Assembly (NCBI RefSeq): GCF_000219625.1
Contig: NC_018213.1
Coordinates: 62,001 to 126,000, forward strand
Direction of reading: 5' to 3'
Source: Zymoseptoria tritici IPO323
Lineage: Eukaryota; Ascomycota; Dothideomycetes; Mycosphaerellales; Mycosphaerellaceae
DNA length: 64,000 nucleotides
Below the pieces are notes generated by a model. That model saw only the letters and a list, made by a program, of their open reading frames with translations. It had not been told where the DNA came from and did no database searches. A program made the position numbers and the translations under genes. Of the stretch, positions 1 to 10,338 are shown in pieces. Position 1 is the stretch's first letter. Each line of letters opens with the position of its first letter.

Positions 1-3000
1 ACGTCCGCACTGCTACTATCCGCGGGAGATCGGAACCTTTGGAAGTTCCCCCCTCACACTACTCTTTATTAGAATCTTAACTAATCTTTATTAGATCTTC
101 TCTATATTACGAATAAGAAGAGTCGAGTTATAGATCTCGACTATACTAAGGACCTACTACTTAGTACTCGGGATCTAGAGCTAGAGTATAAGTATAACTC
201 TCTAAACGAGTATATACTATTATATTCTCTTATCTTTAAAGATAATAGTAAGTAAATCTTATCTAACTTTTTAACTTTACTAATATATCTTAGATCTTAT
301 CCGGAGTTTTATCGGGAAAGGAGTTTATACTATTCCTTTTATTAATAAACAAAGAGAGTCTCTATTTACAAATAATGTTTTAGAGACTTCTACTAAGGTT
401 AATCTACTTCTTAGAGATTATACCTTTCTAAAAAGCTATAATTACTCTAATAACTATTATACTACGGAGGATATCGAATATATTTTACTTAATCTAGATA
501 AGGGGGAGGACTTTCTAGCTATTATTAAAGGATTAGAGAATTTCGAAGGAGAGAGAATAGTAGAAGATATCGAATAGATCTCTTAGTTATCTTAATTTTA
601 TTTCTTTCTTAATAATCTTTCCTAGGGTTAGAATTTAGAGGTTATATTTTAAATATATCTAACTCTTATATATATCTCTATCTACTTTAAATAACCTTAA
701 CTACTTTAAATAGCTCTAATTACTTTAGATAATATTAACTACTTTAGATAGGTATAACTACTTTAGATAGGCCTAGCTACTTTAGATAACCCTAGCTATT
801 TTAGATAACTACTTTAGATAATCCTAACTACTTTAAATAACTACTTTAAATCTTAAGCTATCTTAAGTAGTTCTTTTATTAGATATATATATTATTATAT
901 CTTCTCTTCTCTTTCTCTTTCTTTTATCTTTTTCTATTACTTTAAGATGTCTTCCTCGACCTCTCTAACCCTTCCTATTTCCGGAGCTTTACCTACGGCC
1001 TTAGTCGACTTTATAACTACTCTTAAATCTAAGAGTAAAGAAAACCCGGAGCTAAATACCGACCTCGATCTATTATTACGAGCATTTTTAATTACTTCTA
1101 CCCGGATGTCGAAAAGTAAGTTACTCTAGCTTTATAGACTCTAATATACTAATATATTTATTAGGCCGAATTAGAGATCTACCGGATTATAATCGAGCTA
1201 TATCTAATATTTATACGAAGTATAACCTTAAGAAAGAGGTAGTTATATTAGAGCTATATACTCTTATAGAGAGTAGCTATTACTCTACGACTAGTACGCC
1301 CTTCCTTCCTTTTATTATTTATTTTACTAACTATCTTTATTTCTAAACGATTTAATTAATAAGATAACTCTAAGCTTATAGTCTATTATCTTAATATTAG
1401 TTCCTAGACTATAGTATATATAGTTATAGCTTTTAATACCTCTTATACTATATACTACTTCTATTAGACTAATATAAGTAAGAAGAAAATATAAAACAAA
1501 GGTAAAGTAGATAGAATTTCTACTTTATTCTAAGTTAGGAAAATTAAGACCTAGATCTTCTAGAGTTAAAGAAGGATCCTCCGCCGGTAGAGCTAAAGTA
1601 GAAGTAAGATTAGTATTATATTTAAATAGAACCTTATTAACTTACTAGTAGAAGGAATAGAAAATTCTAAAAAGAGAACCCGGTTCTCTAATTCTAGAAT
1701 TATCTTCTTGTCCTCCTTTCTTTCTTCCTTCTCTTTCTCGAGTTCGGCCTTAAGGCTATTAATAGCCTTATTTAGATCGGCGAAAAGAGAGGTAACGTAA
1801 GCCTTAGTAATCTTATTCGGCTTTCCGGTTCGTACGGCGACTCCCCTAGAAAGTATTAGTAAAGTAAAGTAAAAGAAGAAGTAGTACTAAGCTACTTAGG
1901 AGGGCCCGGCTTTTTCGGCATTACAAAAGAGATTTAAAGAAGAAAGAGGAAAGAGAGGAAGAGGGCTTCCTATATAGATAGAGAAGGAATTTCGATTAGT
2001 AAGGATTTTTAGCTTTAGAGAACTACTTTAGATAAACTTAACGAATAAATAGTAAACCCTAGATTTTTATTCTATAGATAATTAGAATAAGTTTAGACGA
2101 TCTAAAAGATATAAATTTTATAGTCCTAGCTATTATACTTATCTAGATATAAAGCCCTAAAGATAACTAATTTAGTTATTTAAGGTTATAGCTTTATATT
2201 TTCTATTTTAGATAAGCTATAGTTATTTTTAGTTTATATTCTAATTAATATATAGTAGACCTAGTTATAAACCTTATTTTAGTACGCTAGCTCTTCTAGG
2301 CGTAAAGATATTTAATTAAGTAAAAATATACCGGATAAATTACTAGGGCTTATATATTAATTTATATCTAATAGTTTCTTTATCTTACTATACTTCTAAG
2401 TATATTCTATACCTTATATATTATCCGCTAGAATAACCCTACTTATTTAAAAAGATATAATTTATTTAGTTTACTAAGATATTATATCTTTTTAACCCTA
2501 TTAGCTAGATAAATAGTATATTTTTATTATATAGGGCTATTCCTACTACCTTAGGGTTTAGAACGGCTAGCTTATTATCTTTCTAGGATAGCTAGTTCTT
2601 TAGTTATAAAGGATTCTAGGTATTCGGTGTTCGTCGCCTAATTTAGACTAGTCTAAAGTCTAAAATCGAACTCCTCTATATCTTAGAATAGCGATGTCCT
2701 TTATTATCTTTAATACTATAAGGTATTCCTAGTATCTATATAGGGTATTTTAACCTCGTAGAATTAAAATATAATATTATAATAGCCGTAAGATAGATAT
2801 CTAGTATAAAAAACTTAATTATACTTCTTTTTATCTAACTTCTCTAAGTATTAAAGGTTTTATCTATTTTAGTAATTAACCCTAGGACTTCCTATTATAT
2901 AGATAGGGTAAATCGACCCTCTAGATCTTAAATCCGAAGCTAGTTTTACGCTAAACCCTAAGGCTAGACTTAAAATTCCTTAACTCGAGTATTTTAGTAG

Positions 3001-3584
3001 GATTTTCTCTAAGTATAGGCTATCTTATTAGTACTTTTAGTCCCCCCTATTATATATAAGTATATTTTATACTCCTTTATATATATCTAAGTTATATCTA
3101 GCGTATCTAAGCTATAGGGCTATTAGAACCCTTATAAAGTATTCTTTTTCCTCTACTTTCTAGGATTTCGGGTCTTATACCGGAATTTAAAAATTATTAC
3201 TAGAGGATATATCGTAGATATATATAAGTAAGATGTTTTATACCTATTTCGAACCCGTAGAATCGATTCCCGTAGTCAAAATTCCAAAGGTCCAAGTTTT
3301 AAAGCGGTTTTAAAAGGTTTTAAAAAAACTCGGTCCTACCTATAAAAAAAACTCGGTCCAACTAAGTAAGTCCAAGGTAGATATAGTAGGAGGAAGCGGA
3401 GGAAATCCTTAGGTTTCTAAGCTTTATTAATTTTCCCGAGAGCTATAGATTTTTCGAGGCTTAGATTTTATTTTTCTAGTATACGTACGTATCTAAAGAT
3501 TAGTAGAAAACCTCTAGCTAGTCGCTAAAAACTCCGTAGCCCTCTCGAAAACTAAATCTCGATCCGCGCTCGGTCCGACTAAGT
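1..3584. repeat. AT-rich RIP-degraded repeat block
   Basis: Strongly AT-rich sequence, dense in TA dinucleotides and in stop codons in all frames, with no intact gene. This is the signature of repeat-induced point mutation acting on old transposon copies. A 60-codon open frame at 947-1129 (+) and a lysine/proline-rich fragment on the minus strand ending near 1920 look like coding remnants, but neither is recognisable. No LTR or inverted-repeat ends were found, and the block probably continues left of the window. Its right edge runs into the trans-enoyl-reductase pseudogene. Confidence 0.8.
681..852. repeat. Minisatellite, core CTACTTTARATA
   Basis: About ten imperfect direct copies of a core CTACTTTARATA, spaced mostly 17-19 bp apart, with variable 5-7 bp linkers. 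Two copies are shortened. The variation between copies is mainly A/G and C/T, as expected from RIP on an older tandem array. Confidence 0.75.
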
Positions 3585-4319
3585 AATTCCTACGAACGAT
3601 ATAAGTAGGCGCCGGATTAATCTCCTATAGCTAGGCTCTATATTAGTAACTAGGTCTCCGCTTCCGAACAATCCTTCGTCCTCCTCTTTAACGATTCTTA
3701 TCTATAGTCCGAGTATAGCTACTAGTACTCTTACCGTATAATTAGCTAAGCTATAAGTAATACTTACTAGACTTATATATAACAACTTCTAACTAATGTT
3801 AGGTCCGGCTTTCGGGTCCTCGCAACTTGTTTACCTCGTAACTTTAAGCTCGTTAAATTACGTAGAGCCGACTTAGTCTTTAACTATAGTAGCCTAAGTG
3901 CCGTTTAAGAGATTAAGACCGCTACCGACGGCCGGCTAGGGTTTATCTTCGACTGCGTTAGCGAAAAGAATTCTCTAAGCTTCTGTTTCGAGGCCATGGG
4001 CAAATCTGGCGGCAGATACTCGTCCCTGCTACCCCCCACTAAGGCTTGTCCGAGGAAGGATATCGCTGTGTCCATGGTGTTTACATACACCGCATACGGA
4101 GAAGCCTTTACCAAGTTTGGACACGAGTTCCCCTCCAAACCCGAGGACTACTTGTACGCTTCCAAATTCTTCGACGTTTGCGAGGGATTATTTGCGGAAG
4201 GAAAATTAAAGCCGCATCCGAACGATCGTCGACCGAATGGGCTCGATGGCGTCTTGAACGGATTGGACGAGCTGAGGGAAGGGAAAGTTAGCGGAGCAAA
4301 GCTTGTCTACTCGGTCTAG
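3585..4319 (+). pseudogene. Trans-acting enoyl reductase (ToxD/LovC-like), RIP-degraded
   Basis: Remnant of a zinc-type medium-chain reductase of the kind that works in trans with fungal highly reducing PKSs. The last ~110 codons (3996-4319) are clean and end in the family's characteristic tail (KPHP, then a GLDGVL...GKVSGAKLVY stretch). Upstream, frame-broken pieces of the Rossmann half can be read: an ILIY...ATSTL nucleotide-binding strand near 3693-3735, a VLATC...RNFKLVK strand near 3810-3855, and a DxVFNY-like strand near 3870-3890. These pieces carry TAA stops and at least one frameshift. A relic intron (about 3750-3802) still shows a CTAAC-like branch site, but its donor reads ATAAGT, a G-to-A change. 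RIP damage fades out at about 3960, inside the gene. Without the N-terminal half it cannot be functional. Confidence 0.8.
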
Positions 4320-5047
4320 CAAAAAGGCCGCTATAAGTAATAGACGTTACAGTATCTAAGGTGCTCCGGTCTCCGAGACCCGATTCTTCAAGACACACTA
4401 GTCTTCGCGATCAGGAGCGCAACGTTTTCATCCCGCGATCGAGATGACGGAACAAGAGCAAGAATTTCGATGGCAGTGAAGAGGAAGAGCTTGGACATTT
4501 CATCGGGAGCAGAGACACCCGTAGCGACAGCGATTGCTCTACACAGCTGGCCTTGACCAGTCTCACAAAGTATGCGCACCGCCAGCGACAACGACTGCTT
4601 ACGACCCGCACATTCCACGCACATCAAGTCAGCTGCCGATTCGCGAGCTGTCAACTCGAGCGATGCTGAACCGGCCATGGACAAGCGGGCGTGAGGAGTC
4701 GGCTACGGCCAAATCCTGAGCCTACCGTACACATCTCGTCAAGCCATTCATCGAGTGCTGTCGAACATGGCTTCGGGTGTGTGATGAAGGGGTGCGGCGA
4801 AGGAGGACAGGAGACTTTGATGACTGAAAACATTGAAGGACTTAATCCCTTCTTCTTCTGCCTTGACTGCGATCTTTCGATTCCAGGCACAGCCTCTTGG
4901 TGAACCAAGAAATTGTCAGCGTGACATCGAGCAGATCCGAGCACGCAGACAGATTCCATTTCCACACAGCTGACAGTGTTATGGCATCGAAAAAATTGTC
5001 TTCCGCCCACGCTACTGGAAAGCCACAGCTGGTAATACAACATATCT
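4320..5047. other. Intergenic, nothing recognised
   Basis: Normal-composition sequence between the reductase remnant and the 3' end of the ALDH-like gene. Open frames here are short and unlike known proteins. I see no RNA gene or repeat. Confidence 0.6.
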
Positions 5048-6601
5048 CTAGACCGTCCAACTCATCGACGGGATCCATCCATTCCTCACAATCCACACCA
5101 ACCCTGCTCCCGATGCACTGATTGTCATCGTTAGTATCAGGCCGACACTGATGAGCAAGCCCTGCTCGAAGAAGCCTGGCAGGCAAAACGTCAGTTAGAA
5201 CACGATACAACTCGAAACAGGGGTTTAACATACCAATACCACCGCCAGGCTTGCGCTTCATTGTCTTCAGAGGCGACAGTGCTTGCTCCAGAATTTCGCG
5301 ACCCACAGATGCACTTCCGGTCGACATGGCCGCGGCAATCTTCGACGAGGAGGCCGGAGTTCGTATGAAAGCCGGTCGAGGCAGGGAGAACATATCGACG
5401 GTGTAAGCCAATGATGAATGGTGCCCATGTGCCGCCGGACGAGCGGGTCCAACAAGCAGCTCGCGGTTAACATGGTTCACAAACGAGACCCGTGCATCGA
5501 CAAACTGTGCGAGATATTTGCCGACTTGCGGGTTGCCGAAATGATACGCCGCGAGAGCAGGGCCGACGCAAGCACTGCCGAGGTAGTCGATGGCATCGTC
5601 CAGGCTCTTGACTGCAAAGACATCGAGGGCCGAAGAGGCAGTGTTCGTCTCTGATGATTCGGATCGTCGGGCGGGTGCGTCAAACACAGCCGCGTCATTC
5701 TCCTCGTGTGCCTTGATATCCGAATCTCGATTCGATTTGAGCTTCTTGCTTCCATCCATCATGGACATCTTTGCCCTCTCCTCGGCTACCGCTCGGAGGA
5801 ATTCTTCTTTCACGAACTCATTCACCAGCACCACATCCGGCGCATACGGACTCGTTCCACCGAACCCAATCTTAGCCGCCGCAAGTTCTCTCGCCGCAAG
5901 TTTGATGTCTGCCGTGCGATCTACAACTGCGACGACATGGCTGCGGGAAGGCGAGGCTAGTATGTTAGCTTTTGGCCGGGGTCCAATGCCGCAATTCTGG
6001 TCGACCACGAGAGCTCGGTCGAGAATCTTCGAATCGCGGATCGACGAGGACGCTATAGCGAAAGTATCGGAGTGCAAAGCTTGTTGGAGAGTGTTTCTGA
6101 GGACGCTGGTCAAAGATCCGGAATCATCTGCGAGCTGATCGATTGGAAAATCAGCGACGACTGCTCAGAATGAGCATGCGTTCCGATCAACTGACTCACA
6201 TGAAGAATCACACAATTCCCTGCTGCGATAGCAGCGCTCAGTGGTGCTACGATAGAGAACAGAAGGGTGTGTTTGCAAGGCTCGATGTACACGATGCCAG
6301 CAGGAAACCGGTGGTTGGGAGCATCCTTGCCAGAAGCGACGAGATACTCGTCCGCGAGGGCTTTCTTTGGTTGCAAGGTCTCGTAGCTGGTTCGAAGAGA
6401 CGAAATGACGAGATGAAGTTCGATTGCGATTTCCGACGGACTATGTTCGTAGTCGGCTGCGATCGCTTCTTGGATCTCCGAGGCGTGAGCAAGTAGACCT
6501 TGATGTAGCGCTTCGAGTTGATGTTGGCGATAGTAGATGTTGTGGGTTCGGCCGTCAATGGCGGCAGCGCGGAGCTCCACAAATGATTCTGTCGTGGCCA
6601 T
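5048..6601 (-). CDS. Aldehyde-dehydrogenase-like membrane protein, catalytic residues lost
   Basis: Three exons (6200-6601, 5234-6134, 5048-5175) give 476 aa. The fold is that of the ALDH superfamily, closest in layout to membrane-bound fatty-aldehyde-type enzymes: an ALDH nucleotide-binding half with the conserved AAGNCVIL strand, then a domain with the APDVVLVNE strand that normally follows the catalytic cysteine. Splicing of the last exon exposes a hydrophobic C-terminal helix (GLLISVGLILTMTISASG) followed by W and R, so a tail anchor is likely. The chemistry looks gone. The usual PWN is replaced by EPCK, the ribose-binding lysine after VIL is a histidine, the ELGGK block is missing, and the GQxC cysteine position reads GGTSP. 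It may be a scaffold or pseudoenzyme. It is transcribed away from the small gene at 7084. The start at 6601 gives a typical ALDH N-terminus. Confidence 0.8.
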
Positions 6602-7083
6602 TGTGATGATCTTGAAGTTTCACGTCTGTCCGTTGGAGTCCTCGCAATCGAGTGCTGATGGTTCGATCTAGAAGGAGGCAGTGTCCGCAGAGACTGACAC
6701 GAGAGCAGATCAGCTACCACGATGTAACAAAATCCGCCAAGACACAATACCGCTCGTCACATCGCATTGCATCGCATTCGCAGGAATTCTGCTCGTTCCG
6801 TCGACCCAAGCCGCCAAAGCTCTGCCGGTGTAAGAGAATGTCCACATCTTCCGAACTTCTGTCTGTCAAACCTGTACCGGCTGTCCACTTTTCCGGCGGG
6901 CACCGGATGAGATTTCCAACCATGACAGTAGATTCTGCGACGACGATGCAGCGATTCATCGCACGGCAAGGTTCTCGTCCAGGCTGAGACAATTCTCCAG
7001 CACCCGCAGACTACCGCAAACTTCCTCCTCGATTTACCGGCCACCAACTCGACAACATTCACATCACCATAGCATACGAAAGC
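6602..7083. promoter_or_regulatory. Divergent intergenic region with a TCCGG-N6-CCGGA inverted repeat
   Basis: 482 bp between the starts of the ALDH-like gene (-) and the small gene (+). It holds a perfect inverted repeat, TCCGG-N6-CCGGA, at 6892-6907, the CGG-spacer-CCG shape typical of Zn2Cys6 regulator sites. That it is a binding site is inference; two such regulators are encoded in the window. Confidence 0.35.
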
Positions 7084-7546
7084 ATGTCGGTCACAACAAC
7101 TGCCAACGCTCGCATCCTAACTACCGCCGACTACCTCTCCGACTACACCATCCATCACACGCAGCCCTCTTCCTCCTCCTCATCCCCCGCACCCGCTCCC
7201 AACGCCCTCGACGTACCGGGAGGAACGACCGTATCAAGAGGAGATACCCCCAATGCAGCCAATTGGGAAACTCGTTGGCGTCGAGTTCCAGCCCATCGAC
7301 CAGTCCAAGATCAGCGAGATGAGATGCGGACAACCTATACGAGTGAGGTGGAGAGGAATTTCGTGAGGGTAATGTTTTCTGGTGAGTGGTGATGAGATGT
7401 CGGTGACTTTCACGATAGCGGTTGCTGAATGCTGACGTTGTGGTCCAGGAGTATTCATGGTGGCTTCTACCAGTCAGATCTGGAGAGCGACGGGTGGGAG
7501 GTTGAATGGCGACATTTTCAAGTACAAGGTCGGAGGAGAGTGGTGA
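7084..7546 (+). CDS. Hypothetical small protein
   Basis: Two exons (7084-7381, 7449-7546) with a consensus donor GTGAGT and acceptor CAG give 131 aa. The N-terminus has a serine/proline run (residues ~28-40). The C-terminal part has a short hydrophobic stretch (VMFSGVFMVAS) and ends KVGGEW. No family is recognised. Support is limited to clean splice sites, an in-frame join and a position downstream of a plausible shared promoter. The middle of exon 1 is also open in another frame, so the model may be wrong. Confidence 0.35.
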
Positions 7547-7752
7547 ACGGATATCTCTAGTAGAAGCAGGGAGTGGTATCGAGTGAACATGCATCTCTGA
7601 CGACATGGCTTGTATCAATTCGTTGCGTGTGCAAGTTAAGCGATACTTGTCATCCTTCGTCGTCGAGGCATGCACAGTCCGAGCAAATGGGGAAGAGTAC
7701 AGACGTGGGCATGCCTCTGTTCGCATAATCCATTCTCCAGCTCTCCAAACCC

Positions 7753-9596
7753 TCACTCCTTCGGCGGAATAATTGGCAAGACCACATAGTTCTCGCAATG
7801 CCCACCGATGTGCAAGTTGTTCACGCCCTCAAAAACAGCCTCGCTCCGATCCTCAGGATGATTATGGCCAAAAATCCCCGTACCCTGCGTATCACCACTC
7901 GAAACCTCCAACACCAACTGCCCACCTTTCTCAACCACAACATTAGTAGGCCAAATCTCCACATCGACCTCATACACAGTATCCGCCTTCACCTCTTGAA
8001 CATCGCTGCTGATATACTCGCGATGAGGCAGGTACTCGAGGTGGCGCGGGTGATCGTCGTGGACTTTGCGCAGACTTGTGCGAAGCCAGCCTTTAGTCAG
8101 CGGGACGGGATCGCCGGCGGTGCCGGTGTAAAAGATTTCCTTGCCGGATGGGGAGATGTGGCGGAGGGTGAGGAAGAGGTCGATGTCGGAGGGAGTGGTG
8201 GCTTGACCTGGGGAGGCTTGAGAGGCTGATACAGAGAGGTGAGCGACGATGTGGCCGGTGATTTCGGTCTCGGAGGGGAATGGAGGGGTTGTGAATTGGA
8301 CGAGTTGCGGGTCGTTGAGGTTGCCGAGAGTTCTGTACGATATCGTCTTTTCCTCGGAGGTTGCGCTTGTGGAGAGACCAAGGTCCGGTGTGAGGTAGTA
8401 CGGCGTGTACTGGGTCCTTGCAATCGGCCATTCCAGTTCTGTCCGGCGGAGGTAGGCCTTCTCGGCTGCCGCATCGTTGAAGCCAACATTGCCTTTGCGC
8501 AGCGTCAATTCGACAGGCGGGAGCTTTCCTTTTACCGACCAGCCACGACGGTCGTCACCTTTGAGGAATGCGTCAAGGAAACTCCTTTGTAGCTCAACTT
8601 CCTCGTCGTAGTACAGGGGAAGATCATGCCTGCCGGTGATGAAGCGGAGGTACTTGAACTCGCTGCCTGCGTGTAGGTAGCCTTGCACATTCCCGCGCAA
8701 ATGAAGCAGGATACCGCCCCAGTTGGCCACGGAAAGCAGAGGTACCTTGATGTCCGCGAGGTCAAAGTCCTTCGAAGCATAGTACTCATCATCGCGGAAC
8801 TTGTTGCGCACATTGTCAATAGTCTGGTCTCGGCGATTCTGCGCGAGCTCTTCCGGACTCAGCTCGCCTTCGATGGTATCAGGACCCCAATTCGCTGCCT
8901 TGCGTCCCGGTTTGCCGTACTGGTTCGACAAGACTTGACGATTCCACCAGAAAGTGATGAATTGATTGCTCAAGATCCCTCCATGACGGCATCGATCGCG
9001 GTAGTAATCGCTCATTCCCTCCCAAGGGATGATTGCCGAAAGTCCCTTCGGTGATCTCGCTGCCACTCTCCACTGGGTCCCTGCGAAGTACGAACAACCC
9101 AGAAGGCCCACCTTTCCCGACGACCACGGTTGGGACGCAGCCCATTCAACGACGTCGAAGAAAGCCTCAGAAGTTCCCTGGGACATGGTGTCGAGGAGAC
9201 CAGGACTCTGCCCGCATCCACGCTCATCAGCGCGAACAATGGCGTAGCCATTTTTCGTCCAGTAGCCAGGATCGGGCGTCTCCCAGGCCGAGTGCTCGGA
9301 TTTTTGATTCGGATTGACCTCGCTGAAGGATTTTGCATGGAAGCTGAAAAGGATATCATATCAGTCATGTCCGAGGATTGTAACAGATTCTGAATTGCTC
9401 ACTCTTTGTACGGTATGTCCTTGCCATACGGACCGTATGTACATAGCACTGGCACCTTTCCCGCGGTCTTTGGGCGGAATACGTTCACGCGGACCAGTCC
9501 GTCTGATTTCTGGAGTGCGACCGTGACGTTCCACTCGACGACGTATGGAAAGCTGTCCGCTTCCACGACATGGAGATCTTTGATATCGTTCGTCAT
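7753..9596 (-). CDS. CocE/NonD-family hydrolase (X-Pro dipeptidyl-peptidase S15 type), copy 1
   Basis: Exons 9403-9596 and 7753-9343 (intron 9344-9402) give 594 aa. The alpha/beta-hydrolase core comes first, with an RADERGCGQS strand and the nucleophile elbow GCSYFAG (serine in G-x-S-x-x-A), then a helical cap. The C-terminal half is the beta-jelly-roll of this family, ending in the typical SSGD...GHNHPEDR region. Family members cleave esters or amides; in fungal metabolite clusters they are proposed to hydrolyse or transfer acyl groups. No signal peptide is seen, so it is probably cytosolic. It is divergent from the FMO-decarboxylase fusion at 10339 and has a second, more distant family member at 28181-30148. 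Confidence 0.88.
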
Positions 9597-10338
9597 ATTG
9601 CTGGTCTGTTGACGGCGATTGGGAAGTCGATAGAGGGCTGCCAGGTACCACTATCTGTGTCCATGGCGTGCCTGACATTCCCGGCGCATGTGAGCCGCGT
9701 TGGGTCCACTTGCTCGGACATCATTGTTGCGATACGCCCATGGAGACATCGTGGAGGTCAAGACGGAAGAATGTGGAGGCGGAGACGATGAGGAGGAGGA
9801 GGAGGAGGCGGCGGGGAATACGCTGCCTCAATCTCCATACCAGACCCGAAGGGGTCTGGAGCGGAGACAGAAAGCGGGCCCTCGGGGCTTGAAGAGACTT
9901 CCATTGCTTCCATTCACTTGATCTTACCTTCTATTTGCTTGCAGTTTGCATCGATCCGTTCGACTCTTGCTCTTGAAGAAGTCATGGCGCTGAGTCAAAG
10001 AGATTCGATGAGGATCCCGATGGCCTGGTCCTCGCAGGACTTGTGCAGTAATGGAGATCTTCCGGAAGTGGATGCAGTGGAACCGATGCATCGTGCAATC
10101 CTGCTTCATTCTCCAGACAGCATGATACTGTAGCGAGACCTCCATTCCTCTGCGGCAAGGTGGAGCGTGCAATGCGGGCAAGATGATCTTCCGTGGGAGC
10201 TGGAAGTCCACAGCCGAGGAGCCCATCTCAGCCGTGCAGCACGAGAGGAGAAGAGTAAGTGCGCGAGCATCGAGATACACGATGGTAACTCCTATTTCGT
10301 TCCTGCACGACCGCTCTTGATATCGGATCATACTCAAC
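9597..10338. promoter_or_regulatory. Divergent intergenic region, CocE hydrolase / FMO-decarboxylase fusion
   Basis: 742 bp between two divergent starts. It contains a GA-rich low-complexity run (about 9785-9812) and a perfect palindrome CTTCCGGAAG at 10059-10068. The palindrome could be a regulator site; no proof from sequence alone. Confidence 0.3.

Noticed and set aside
947..1129. 60-aa open frame in the left repeat block
   Set aside because: No homology recognised, and it lies in RIPped sequence; treated as a chance or remnant frame.
4842..5047. C-terminal extension of the ALDH-like frame past 5048
   Set aside because: A consensus intron at 5176-5233 changes the frame and yields a membrane helix and a stop at 5048, which fits the family.
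7121..7798. 225-aa open frame on the minus strand
   Set aside because: Arginine/serine-rich shadow of the small plus-strand gene and the 3' end of the CocE gene.
9785..9812. GAGGAGGAGG run as a possible functional repeat
   Set aside because: Simple low-complexity sequence in a promoter; nothing else supports a function.
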